Below are positions 35,226 to 42,933 of a DNA stretch of 64,000 nt, in pieces. The notes beneath the pieces are model-generated. The model had not been told where the DNA came from and did no database searches. It saw only the letters and a list, made by a program, of their open reading frames with translations. Every line of letters starts with the position of its first letter. Position 1 is the stretch's first letter. Position numbers and translations under genes: made by a program. Source of the stretch: Pseudomonas sp. H1h (GTDB lineage Bacteria; Pseudomonadota; Gammaproteobacteria; Pseudomonadales; Pseudomonadaceae); the NCBI RefSeq assembly GCF_000633255.1, contig NZ_AYMJ01000013.1:1-64000 (forward strand). The letters run 5' to 3'.

Positions 35226-35474
35226 ATGCACGATCCGTTTGAACAGTCTTTGCGCGACATGCTCAACGCCTCGCCGTCCAGCCGCGACGACGATGCCTGC
35301 CTGGGTCGCGTACTCAAAACCGCCAACCGCCAGGTCGGCGCCGGTGATCTGTTCAGCTTGCTGGGCCGCTGGCTGCCCGCGCTGATGATCGCCCTGAATA
35401 ACGGCTCGGCCCACGTCTCGCCGGTTTCCCGTCTTCGTAAAACTACCGCTCGCACTGCTGATAAGGCTGATTGA
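35226..35474 (+). CDS. crfX: CrfX, small conserved Pseudomonas protein
   Basis: An 82-residue protein of unknown function. It is hydrophilic at both ends with a short hydrophobic centre (LLGRWLPALMIALNNG) and a basic C-terminus. It has no recognised catalytic motif. GAGAGG lies five bases before ATG 35226; a GTG at 35220 is less likely. It sits between cmaX and cmpX and the stop is two bases before the cmpX ATG, so the two are translationally linked. In fluorescent pseudomonads this gene is reported as part of the SigX-linked region. Identification rests mostly on context. Confidence 0.85.
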   Translation: MHDPFEQSLRDMLNASPSSRDDDACLGRVLKTANRQVGAGDLFSLLGRWLPALMIALNNGSAHVSPVSRLRKTTARTADKAD

Positions 35475-35476
35475 AT

Positions 35477-36301
35477 ATGGAACTTGATCTCTGGACTCAG
35501 AGCCTCGTCACTGCAATGACTGCGTTGTGGACCAAAGTCGCCAACTTTATCCCGAACCTGTTCGGCGCACTGGTGGTGCTGCTGTTGGGCTTCGTGGTGG
35601 CCAAGCTGCTCGATACCTTGCTGTCCAAGTTGCTCGCCAAGCTGGGCCTCGATCGCTTGATGGGCGGCACCGGGCTGACCAAATTGATGTCGCGGGCCGG
35701 GCTGCAAGTGCCGATCTCGACCCTGATCGGTAAAATCGTCTACTGGTTCGTTCTGCTGATTTTCCTGGTTTCTGCAGCAGAGTCCCTTGGACTTGAGCGA
35801 GTTTCAGCTACGCTGGACATGCTGGCGTTGTATTTGCCGAAAGTTTTCGGCGCCGCGCTGGTGCTGTTGGTGGGTGTTTTGCTTGCCCAACTGGCCAACG
35901 GACTGGTGCGCGGTGCGGCAGAAGGCGTAGGGCTGGACTACGCTTCGGGTTTGGGTCGAATTGCTCAAGGGCTGGTGATCATCATCAGTATCTCGGTGGC
36001 GATCAGTCAGCTTGAGGTCAAAACCGACCTGTTGAACCATGTGATTGTCATCGTTTTGATTACCGTTGGTCTGGCCGTTGCGCTGGCCATGGGTTTGGGA
36101 AGCCGGGAAATTGCCGGTCAGATTCTTGCGGGAATCTATGTGCGTGAGTTGTATCAGGTTGGGCAACAAGTGCGTGTTGGTGAGGTCGAAGGCCAGATCG
36201 AAGAGATCGGCACGGTTAAAACCACATTGCTGACCGATGAGGGTGAGCTAGTCTCACTTTCCAATCGGATCCTGCTGGAACAGCATGTGAGTAGCCGCTA
36301 A
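35477..36301 (+). CDS. cmpX: CmpX, small mechanosensitive-channel-like membrane protein
   Basis: A 274-residue inner-membrane protein with four to five helices (about residues 20-45, 70-100, 125-145, 165-190) and a cytosolic C-terminal MscS-like beta segment (VREIYVRELYQVGQ-type region, VGEVEGQIEEIGTVKTTLLT). The conserved pattern GLDYASGLGRIAQGLVIIISISV is typical of CmpX. ATG 35477 follows the crfX stop by two bases; an in-frame TTG at 35471 overlaps crfX. CmpX is proposed to sense membrane tension and influence SigX activity in P. aeruginosa. Sequence shows the channel-like fold, and the sensing role is taken from that work. Confidence 0.92.
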   Translation: MELDLWTQSLVTAMTALWTKVANFIPNLFGALVVLLLGFVVAKLLDTLLSKLLAKLGLDRLMGGTGLTKLMSRAGLQVPISTLIGKIVYWFVLLIFLVSAAESLGLERVSATLDMLALYLPKVFGAALVLLVGVLLAQLANGLVRGAAEGVGLDYASGLGRIAQGLVIIISISVAISQLEVKTDLLNHVIVIVLITVGLAVALAMGLGSREIAGQILAGIYVRELYQVGQQVRVGEVEGQIEEIGTVKTTLLTDEGELVSLSNRILLEQHVSSR

Positions 36302-36388
36302 CCCGGCAAACCCTGCTAATGTATGCCGCCGCAAAATGCCCTGAGAGGGTAGCGGCGGACATTGACCTGACTGTCGGCACGACTTGTT

Positions 36389-36979
36389 TTGAATAAAGCC
36401 CAAACGCTATCCACGCGCTATGACCCCCGTGAGCTCTCTGATGAGGAGTTGGTCGCGCGCTCGCATACCGAGCTGTTTCACGTGACGCGCGCCTATGAAG
36501 AGCTGATGCGGCGTTACCAGCGAACATTATTTAACGTTTGTGCGAGATATCTTGGGAACGATCGCGACGCAGACGATGTCTGTCAGGAAGTGATGCTGAA
36601 GGTGCTGTACGGCCTGAAGAACTTCGAGGGGAAATCGAAGTTCAAAACGTGGCTGTACAGCATCACTTACAACGAATGCATCACGCAGTATCGGAAGGAA
36701 CGGCGAAAGCGTCGCTTGATGGACGCCTTGAGTCTGGACCCCCTGGAAGAAGCGTCGGAAGAAAAGGCGCCGAAACCCGAGGAGAAGGGCGGACTCGATC
36801 GCTGGCTGGTGTATGTGAACCCGATTGACCGTGAAATTCTGGTGCTACGATTTGTCGCAGAGCTGGAGTTTCAGGAGATCGCAGACATCATGCACATGGG
36901 TTTGAGTGCGACAAAAATGCGGTACAAACGTGCTCTAGACAAATTGCGTGAGAAATTTGCAGGCATTGCTGAAACTTAG
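36389..36979 (+). CDS. sigX: ECF sigma factor SigX
   Basis: A 196-residue extracytoplasmic-function sigma factor. Region 2 spans about residues 28-95 (YQRTLFNVCARYLGNDRDADDVCQEVMLKVLYGLKNF) and region 4 about 140-190 (DREILVLRFVAELEFQEIADIMHMGLSATKMRYKRA). The start is TTG 36389 (conserved LNKAQTLSTRYDPRELS); an ATG at the usual position is absent. It controls envelope and fatty-acid genes and oprF in pseudomonads. No anti-sigma gene lies next to it, as usual for SigX, so its activity must be controlled in other ways, possibly by the neighbouring CmpX. Confidence 0.96.
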   Translation: MNKAQTLSTRYDPRELSDEELVARSHTELFHVTRAYEELMRRYQRTLFNVCARYLGNDRDADDVCQEVMLKVLYGLKNFEGKSKFKTWLYSITYNECITQYRKERRKRRLMDALSLDPLEEASEEKAPKPEEKGGLDRWLVYVNPIDREILVLRFVAELEFQEIADIMHMGLSATKMRYKRALDKLREKFAGIAET

Positions 36980-37005
36980 TTCAGCGCAAATATCTCTTAC
37001 GTGTA

Positions 37006-37027
37006 GGCAAGTTCTGATAGACTTGCC
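37006..37027 (+). other. Hairpin between sigX and oprF
   Basis: GGCAAGT pairs with ACTTGCC around an eight-base loop, 27 bp after sigX. It lacks a T-tract, so it could partly attenuate read-through from sigX into oprF. oprF is expected to have its own promoters. Confidence 0.5.
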
Positions 37028-37086
37028 GCCGAGTTGTCCCCCGGTTTGCGGGACTGCTTCACAATCACCAGATGGGGATTTAACGG

Positions 37087-38136
37087 ATGAAACTGAAAAA
37101 CACCTTGGGCTTGGCCATTGGTTCTCTTATTGCCGCTACTTCGTTCGGCGCACTGGCACAAGGCCAAGGCGCAGTTGAAGGCGAGATCAACTACAAGAAG
37201 CAGTACAACGACAGTGTTGATCACGTCGAAGACGGCTTCAACCCAGGCGCCAAAATCGGTTACTTCCTGACCGATGACGTCTCGATCAACTTCGGCTGGG
37301 ATCGTAACAACCACACCCGTTCGAACGATGGCACCGGCAGCCAGAAACTGCGCGGTGACAACTTCGGTCTGACCGCTCAATACCACTTCAACAACGCTGG
37401 CGACGCTCTGCGTCCATACGTTGAAGGTGGCGTTAAGCACGGCACTCTGACCAACGTAGCTGATGACGGCCACACCGGTCGCGACCAGTCGACTTTCCTG
37501 ACTGCTGGCGCTGGCGTTAAGTACTACTTCGCCGAAAACTTCTTCGCCCGTGCTGGCGTAGAAGCTGACTACAAACTGGACAACGGCCGTTGGGACTACG
37601 CACCATCGGTTGGTCTGGGTGTGAACTTCGGTGGCGGCGGCAAGCCAGTTGCTGCTCCAGTTCCAGCTCCGGCTGAAGTCTGCTCCGACAGCGACAACGA
37701 TGGCGTTTGCGACAACGTTGACAAGTGCCCGGACACCCCAGCCAACGTAACTGTTGACGCTGATGGCTGCCCAGCAGTTGCTGAAGTTGTTCGTGTAGAG
37801 CTGGACGTGAAATTCGACTTCGACAAGTCGGTCGTCAAGCCAAACAGCTACGCTGACATCAAGAACCTGGCTGACTTCATGAAGCAGTACCCAGCCACTC
37901 ACACCACTGTTGAAGGTCACACTGACTCCGTCGGTCCTGACGCTTACAACCAGAAACTGTCTGAGCGTCGTGCAAACGCCGTTAAGCAAGTTCTGACCCA
38001 GCAGTACGGTGTTGAGTCGTCCCGCGTTCAGTCGATCGGCTACGGCGAATCCCGCCCAGTTGCTGACAACAAAACTGAAGCTGGTCGCGCTGTTAACCGT
38101 CGCGTAGAAGCGCAGGTTGAAGCTCAAGCTAAGTAA
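37087..38136 (+). CDS. oprF: Major outer-membrane porin OprF
   Basis: A 349-residue OmpA-family porin. A signal peptide (residues 1-24, cleaved after LA-LAQ-like ...GALA) precedes an eight-stranded beta-barrel. A proline/alanine linker (AAPVPAPAE) leads to the cysteine-rich loop with four cysteines (EVCSDSDNDGVCDN..KCPDTP). The C-terminal peptidoglycan-binding OmpA domain (FDFDKSVVKPN.., VEGHTDSVG) spans about residues 235-345. OprF anchors the outer membrane to peptidoglycan and is a general porin. Codon use is strongly biased to C/T-ending codons, unlike its neighbours, as expected for a very highly expressed gene. SD-like GGGGATT lies before ATG 37087. SigX is the expected regulator. Confidence 0.98.
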   Translation: MKLKNTLGLAIGSLIAATSFGALAQGQGAVEGEINYKKQYNDSVDHVEDGFNPGAKIGYFLTDDVSINFGWDRNNHTRSNDGTGSQKLRGDNFGLTAQYHFNNAGDALRPYVEGGVKHGTLTNVADDGHTGRDQSTFLTAGAGVKYYFAENFFARAGVEADYKLDNGRWDYAPSVGLGVNFGGGGKPVAAPVPAPAEVCSDSDNDGVCDNVDKCPDTPANVTVDADGCPAVAEVVRVELDVKFDFDKSVVKPNSYADIKNLADFMKQYPATHTTVEGHTDSVGPDAYNQKLSERRANAVKQVLTQQYGVESSRVQSIGYGESRPVADNKTEAGRAVNRRVEAQVEAQAK

Positions 38137-38511
38137 TTAGCTCGCCGCTTTGAGAAAAGCCCGGCTCAGGCCGGGCTTTTCTTTGCCTGCGATTTGGTGA
38201 AGCGCAAATATTTACGCCCACACAATGGCCGGCAGACTGCACACCCGTCCTTGGTTCAGCCTCATCAGCACCGCCATGTCGCGGGGGGGAGGGCTAAGCC
38301 GCCGGTGCCCAGATGCACGGCGTAAATCAGCCCGTACGGGCTGCGGGCGACCTTCCCGGGCTTTGCCCAGACCAAACCGCTGACGACCCCATTGTCCGTG
38401 CCTGCACGCCGCCATATGCCAGTCGGGCTGATTTGCCTGTGTGCCTCGCGCCGAGGGGCGTTGCCCGGCTATAATCGCCGCCTCTTTTCACCGCCCGAGT
38501 CATCGCCGCCC
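38137..38511. other. 375-bp oprF-pyrD gap
   Basis: It holds the oprF terminator and the pyrD promoter region (a TATAAT hexamer at 38470-38475, about 37 bp before the ATG; the -35 box is unclear). A 67-codon minus-strand open frame has no family features and no good ribosome site. Nothing else is seen. Confidence 0.55.
38155..38183 (+). terminator. Intrinsic terminator after oprF
   Basis: aaaagcccgg ctca ggccgggcttttc is a nearly perfect stem with tetraloop-like centre and a T-rich end, 20 bp after the oprF stop. Confidence 0.9.
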
Positions 38512-39531
38512 ATGTACACCCTGGCCCGTCAGCTGTTGTTCAAACTTTCCCCGGAAACCTCCCACGATCTGTCGCTGGATCTGATCGGCGCGGGTGGGCG
38601 TTTGGGCCTCAACGGCATGCTGTGCAAGAAGCCGGCGAACGTGCCGGTGACGGTCATGGGCCTGGACTTCCCGAACCCGGTGGGTCTGGCGGCCGGTCTG
38701 GACAAGAACGGCGCGGCCATCGACGGTTTCTCGCAACTGGGTTTCGGTTTTGTCGAGATCGGCACCGTGACCCCGCGTCCGCAGCCGGGCAACCCGAAGC
38801 CACGGATCTTCCGCCTGCCGGAAGCCGAGGCGATCATCAACCGCATGGGCTTCAACAACCTCGGTGTCGATAACCTGCTGGCGCGGGTCGCGGCGGCCAA
38901 ATACAAGGGCGTGCTGGGGATCAATATCGGCAAGAATTTCGACACCCCGGTCGAGCGTGCAGTGGATGACTACCTGATCTGCCTGGACAAGGTTTACACC
39001 CACGCCAGCTACATCACCGTCAACGTCAGCTCGCCGAACACCCCGGGCCTGCGCAGTCTGCAGTTCGGTGATTCGCTCAAGCAGTTGTTGGCGGACCTGG
39101 CCACGCGCCGTGCCGAACTGGCCCTGCGTCACGGCAAACATGTTCCGCTGGCGATCAAGATCGCCCCGGACATGACCGACGAAGAGACCGCGCAAGTGGC
39201 TCAGGCGTTGATTGAGACCGGTATGGACGCGGTAATCGCCACCAACACCACCCTGAGCCGCGTGGGCGTCGAAGGCATGGAGCATGGTGACGAGGCCGGC
39301 GGTCTGTCCGGCGCACCGGTACGCGAGAAGAGCACGCACACGGTGAAGGTGTTGGCGGCTGAGCTGGGTGGTCGGTTGCCGATCATTGCCGCTGGCGGTA
39401 TCACCGAGGGCAAGCACGCGGCCGAGAAGATCATGGCGGGTGCGAGCCTGGTACAGATCTATTCCGGGTTCATCTACAAAGGCCCGGCGTTGATTCGCGA
39501 ATCGGTCGACGCGATCGCCGCCCTGCGCTGA
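38512..39531 (+). CDS. pyrD: Dihydroorotate dehydrogenase (quinone), class 2
   Basis: A 339-residue FMN enzyme of pyrimidine synthesis, peripherally bound to the inner membrane and passing electrons to ubiquinone. The N-terminal membrane-binding helices ([22 protein letters not shown]) are diagnostic for class 2. FMN-site blocks are [22 protein letters not shown], the catalytic serine in [14 protein letters not shown], and IIAAGGI near the C-terminus. The frame is open from 38392, but ATG 38512 with the family N-terminus is the right start. It is followed by a REPIN and then by rmf on the opposite strand. Confidence 0.97.
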   Translation: MYTLARQLLFKLSPETSHDLSLDLIGAGGRLGLNGMLCKKPANVPVTVMGLDFPNPVGLAAGLDKNGAAIDGFSQLGFGFVEIGTVTPRPQPGNPKPRIFRLPEAEAIINRMGFNNLGVDNLLARVAAAKYKGVLGINIGKNFDTPVERAVDDYLICLDKVYTHASYITVNVSSPNTPGLRSLQFGDSLKQLLADLATRRAELALRHGKHVPLAIKIAPDMTDEETAQVAQALIETGMDAVIATNTTLSRVGVEGMEHGDEAGGLSGAPVREKSTHTVKVLAAELGGRLPIIAAGGITEGKHAAEKIMAGASLVQIYSGFIYKGPALIRESVDAIAALR

Positions 39532-39538
39532 TCCCCTT

Positions 39539-39628
39539 GTGGGAGCGGGCTTGCTCGCGAAAGCACTGTGTCAGTCACCGAAGATGCTGACAGAAGCACC
39601 GCTTTCGCGAGCAAGCCCGCTCCCACAG
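39539..39628. repeat. REPIN (inverted REP pair)
   Basis: Arms tgtgggagcgggcttgctcgcg and cgcgagcaagcccgctcccaca are perfectly complementary over about 22 bp, between pyrD and rmf. Confidence 0.92.
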
Positions 39629-39661
39629 GTTATGTGTGCAGTTCAAGTGATTTTGCAGGCA

Positions 39662-39687
39662 TAAAAAAGGGCTCCTCGAAGGAGCCC
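39662..39687 (-). terminator. Intrinsic terminator of rmf
   Basis: Read on the minus strand, GGGCTCC and GGAGCCC form a perfect 7-bp stem with a five-base loop, followed by six T. It is 85 bp after the rmf stop codon. Confidence 0.85.
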
Positions 39688-39772
39688 CTGGGCCGCAGCC
39701 CGCCGTCCGGGAAGGACGTGCATGGTAAGTCGCTAAAAATTCAGATTGTCGTGTCGGAATTAATGCCCTGTG

Positions 39773-39988
39773 TCAGCCGACGGCGTGAAGTTCGTTGAGT
39801 CTGTGGATCCCCGCAGTGCCGGTCATACCGTCCCAGTTGTCGCCGCGTCCTTCTCGCCAGCCGTTGATCCAGGCTTGACGTACCGACGGTAGAGTAAATG
39901 GGCAAAGCTCGCGGGATTTGCCACCAACGCCATATTGATATCCGCGCAAAAATGCTCTTTCCAACGGATCACGCTTAAGTCTTCTCAT
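39773..39988 (-). CDS. rmf: Ribosome modulation factor RMF
   Basis: A 71-residue basic protein that dimerises 70S ribosomes into inactive 100S particles in stationary phase. The family N-terminus KRDPLERAFLRGYQYGVGGKSRELCPF and the following RQAWINGWREGRGDNWDG are complete. Expression in pseudomonads depends on starvation or (p)ppGpp, which the sequence does not show directly. The upstream leader contains two adjacent perfect hairpins (40028-40043 and 40045-40061). It is convergent with pyrD, with a rho-independent terminator between them, and divergent from rlmKL. Confidence 0.95.
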   Translation of the reverse strand: MRRLKRDPLERAFLRGYQYGVGGKSRELCPFTLPSVRQAWINGWREGRGDNWDGMTGTAGIHRLNELHAVG

Positions 39989-40027
39989 AGGGTGTTTCCC
40001 TCACTTGTTGACTGTTTGTGTCGCGTT

Positions 40028-40061
40028 GACCTCAACCGAGGTCTGGCAGAAAAACTCTGCC
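40028..40061. other. Two adjacent perfect hairpins upstream of rmf
   Basis: GACCTC-aacc-GAGGTC (40028-40043) is immediately followed by GGCAGA-aaaac-TCTGCC (40045-40061). They lie about 40-75 bp before the rmf start on its leader strand and lack T-tracts. They could set mRNA stability or translation of rmf. Confidence 0.5.
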
Positions 40062-40252
40062 GGGGGCGGCTCGCTGCCGGCGTGGCGAGCCAAGGTGTTG
40101 ACGCCGTTGCGACGTCAACCTGTGTTCAGTTCTAACCAATGAGTCACACCGAGGGAATGATCGTTTTGTCATAAGGACGTAACGAAAATAGTGCTACAGC
40201 CATAAGTAACGACGGGTTTCATGAACGTTTTTTCACCAAACCCCGGTATGAT

Positions 40253-40348
40253 CGGCCCCGCGCTGGATGATGGGGTTAATCCTTTAGTGAGAATGACCCA
40301 CGTTTGCGCTGGGGTACTAAGCGACGAAGGGTCGCTTTAAGACTTTTT
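40253..40348 (+). ncRNA. Candidate small RNA or attenuated leader upstream of rlmKL
   Basis: A TATGAT box at 40247-40252 is followed by a GC-rich segment able to fold (accca...tggggt near 40296-40315). A 7-bp perfect stem then follows (AAGCGAC-gaagg-GTCGCTT, 40319-40337) with ttttt at 40344-40348. The T-run is six bases from the stem and the -35 box is poor, so this is a prediction only. It could be a free small RNA or a conditional terminator in the rlmKL leader. I do not recognise a named RNA family. Confidence 0.3.
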
Positions 40349-40518
40349 GTTTCATCAACTTTTTTATCTGTCCTTGCATCTAAGCTCTTTTAACCCGAGC
40401 AGCAGGGATGGAACGGCACACCTTCGTGCCACGCGGGCGCTCTTTTAGAAAAGCGCCTGATTGAAAACCGGATCGGCAATGCGTTGCCGATTCACTAGCC
40501 AAAGGCTCTGGAAATACC

Positions 40519-42789
40519 ATGTCCGATCGTTTCGAACTCTTCCTCACTTGCCCCAAAGGCCTTGAAGGCCTGCTCATCGAGGAAGCCGTCGGGCTTGGCC
40601 TTGAAGAAGCCCGCGAGCACACCTCCGCCGTGCGTGGCATGGCGACCATGGAAACCGCCTACCGCCTGTGCCTCTGGTCGCGTCTGGCCAACCGAGTATT
40701 GCTGGTGCTCAAGCGTTTCCCGATGAAGGACGCCGAAGACCTGTACCACGGCGTACTCGACGTCGAGTGGCAGGACCACATGCTCAGCGACGGCACCCTG
40801 GCCGTTGAATTCAGCGGCCACGGCTCGGGGATCGACAACACTCACTTCGGCGCCTTGAAGGTCAAGGACGCCATCGTCGACAAACTGCGCACTCCGCAAG
40901 GCGACCGCCCGTCCATCGACAAGCTCAATCCGGACCTGCGCATCCATCTGCGCCTGGATCGCGGCGAAGCGATCCTGTCGCTTGATCTCTCCGGCCACAG
41001 CCTGCACCAGCGCGGTTACCGCCTGCAGCAGGGCGCTGCACCGCTGAAGGAAAACCTCGCGGCGGCGATCCTGATCCGTTCCGGCTGGCCGCGCATTGCT
41101 GCCGAAGGTGGCGCGCTGGCTGACCCGATGTGCGGTGTCGGTACGTTCCTGGTCGAGGCCGGCATGATCGCCGCCGACATGGCGCCGAACCTGCGCCGTG
41201 AGCAGTGGGGCTTCACCGCATGGCTGGGCCACGTGCCGGCGCTGTGGAAAAAGCTCCATGAAGAAGCGGTCGAGCGTGCCGCTGCCGGTCTGGCCAAACC
41301 ACCGCTGTGGATTCGCGGTTACGAAGCCGACCCGCGCCTGATTCAACCGGGCCGCAACAACGTCGAGCGTGCGGGTCTGAGCGAGTGGATCAAGATCTAC
41401 CAGGGTGAAGTCGCGACCTTCGAGCCGCGTCCGGACCAGAACCAGAAAGGTCTGGTGATCTGCAACCCACCGTATGGCGAGCGTCTGGGTGATGAAGCCA
41501 GCCTGCTGTACCTCTACCAGAACCTTGGCGAGCGCCTGCGTCAGGCCTGCCTGAACTGGGAAGCAGCGGTGTTCACCGGTGCGCCGGATCTGGGCAAGCG
41601 CATGGGCATTCGCAGCCACAAACAGTATTCGTTCTGGAACGGCGCGCTGCCGTGCAAGCTGTTGTTGATCAAAGTGCTGCCGGATCAGTTCGTCACTGGC
41701 GAGCGCCGCACCCCGGAGCAGCGTCAGGCCGAGCGCGAGCAAGCCGCTTACGACCAGACCCCGGACGAGCCGCAAGAGCGCAAGTTCAACAAAAACGGCA
41801 ACCCGATCAAGCCGACGCCAGCCCCGGCTCCGGTGATCGAGCAGCCGCGCTTGAGCGAAGGCGGGCAGATGTTTGCCAACCGTCTGCAAAAAAACCTCAA
41901 GGCCATGGGCAAGTGGGTCAAGCGCGAAGGCATTGATTGCTACCGCGTCTACGATGCCGACATGCCGGAATACGCCATGGCCATCGACCTGTATCACGAT
42001 TGGGTGCACGTGCAGGAATACGCTGCGCCGAAGTCCATTGATCCGGAAAAAGCCTCGGCGCGCATGTTCGATGCCCTGGCCGCGATTCCGCAGGCGCTGA
42101 ACGTCGACAAGAGCCGCGTGGTGGTCAAGCGCCGCGAGCGCCAGAGCGGCACCAAGCAGTACGAGCGTCAGGCCGCGCAAGGCAAGTTCAACGAAGTCAG
42201 CGAAGGCGGCGTCAAGCTGCTGGTAAACCTTACCGACTACCTTGACACCGGGCTGTTCCTCGACCACCGGCCGATGCGTATGCGCATTCAGAAAGAGGCG
42301 GCCGGCAAGCGCTTCCTCAATCTGTTCTGCTACACCGCGACGGCCAGCGTGCACGCGGCCAAGGGCGGTGCGCGCAGCACCACCAGCGTCGACCTGTCGA
42401 AAACCTACCTCGACTGGGCGCGCCGCAACCTGTCGCTGAACGGTTTCTCCGACAAGAACCGTCTGGAGCAGGGCGACGTGATGGCATGGCTGGAAAACAG
42501 CCGGGACGAGTACGACTTGATCTTCATCGATCCGCCGACCTTCTCCAACTCCAAGCGCATGGAAGGCATCTTCGACGTACAGCGTGATCAGGTGCAGTTG
42601 ATCGACCTGGCCATGGCGCGTCTGGCGCCGGGTGGCGTGCTGTACTTCTCCAACAACTTCCGCAAGTTCCAGTTGGAGGAGAACCTGGCCGAGCGTTACG
42701 CGGTCGAGGAAATCAGCGCGCAGACCATCGATCCGGATTTCGCCCGCAACACCAAGATTCATCGCGCCTGGAAAATCACGGCTCGTTGA
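40519..42789 (+). CDS. rlmKL: Bifunctional 23S rRNA methyltransferase RlmKL
   Basis: A 756-residue fusion of RlmL (N-terminal, m2G2445) and RlmK (C-terminal, m7G2069). The N-terminal half has a THUMP domain (LTCPKGLEGLLIEEAVGLGLEEA onward) and an SAM site DPMCGVGTFLVEAGMIAADMAPN with catalytic NPPYGERLG near residue 315. The C-terminal half has the RlmI-like methyltransferase fold (FLDHRPMRMRI, FLNLFCYTATASVHAAKGGA, DPPTFSNSKRMEG). The two activities act on the peptidyl-transferase region of the ribosome. The fusion is usual in gammaproteobacteria. The region 40253-40518 is its leader. Confidence 0.96.
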   Translation: MSDRFELFLTCPKGLEGLLIEEAVGLGLEEAREHTSAVRGMATMETAYRLCLWSRLANRVLLVLKRFPMKDAEDLYHGVLDVEWQDHMLSDGTLAVEFSGHGSGIDNTHFGALKVKDAIVDKLRTPQGDRPSIDKLNPDLRIHLRLDRGEAILSLDLSGHSLHQRGYRLQQGAAPLKENLAAAILIRSGWPRIAAEGGALADPMCGVGTFLVEAGMIAADMAPNLRREQWGFTAWLGHVPALWKKLHEEAVERAAAGLAKPPLWIRGYEADPRLIQPGRNNVERAGLSEWIKIYQGEVATFEPRPDQNQKGLVICNPPYGERLGDEASLLYLYQNLGERLRQACLNWEAAVFTGAPDLGKRMGIRSHKQYSFWNGALPCKLLLIKVLPDQFVTGERRTPEQRQAEREQAAYDQTPDEPQERKFNKNGNPIKPTPAPAPVIEQPRLSEGGQMFANRLQKNLKAMGKWVKREGIDCYRVYDADMPEYAMAIDLYHDWVHVQEYAAPKSIDPEKASARMFDALAAIPQALNVDKSRVVVKRRERQSGTKQYERQAAQGKFNEVSEGGVKLLVNLTDYLDTGLFLDHRPMRMRIQKEAAGKRFLNLFCYTATASVHAAKGGARSTTSVDLSKTYLDWARRNLSLNGFSDKNRLEQGDVMAWLENSRDEYDLIFIDPPTFSNSKRMEGIFDVQRDQVQLIDLAMARLAPGGVLYFSNNFRKFQLEENLAERYAVEEISAQTIDPDFARNTKIHRAWKITAR

Positions 42790-42933
42790 CACTTGCCCAG
42801 GTTGGATCCACAGAGCCTTGATTTTTAACGGCTCTTGGATCCGATCAACGCTAGCCAAATTAATGGCTAATAGCTATAACTCACTCATGGCCAATGGGGC
42901 TTTCCCGGAACACTGGCGTAGTGAGTTGCCCTT

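Larger units (their letters stand above)
39989..40518. other. 530-bp divergent region between rmf and rlmKL
   Basis: It contains the rmf leader with two hairpins, a TATGAT hexamer at 40247-40252, a structured segment ending in a hairpin (40319-40337) plus a short T-run, and another strong stem just before rlmKL (ggcgctctttt / aaaagcgcc, about 40437-40460). No protein gene is convincing; see the separate entry for the possible RNA. Confidence 0.55.

Noticed and set aside
38212..38415. 67-codon minus-strand open frame between oprF and pyrD
   Set aside because: It has no ribosome site, no domain and Arg/Pro-rich composition typical of chance frames.
40495..42858. 787-codon minus-strand open frame
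   Set aside because: It is antisense to rlmKL and has no domain signature.
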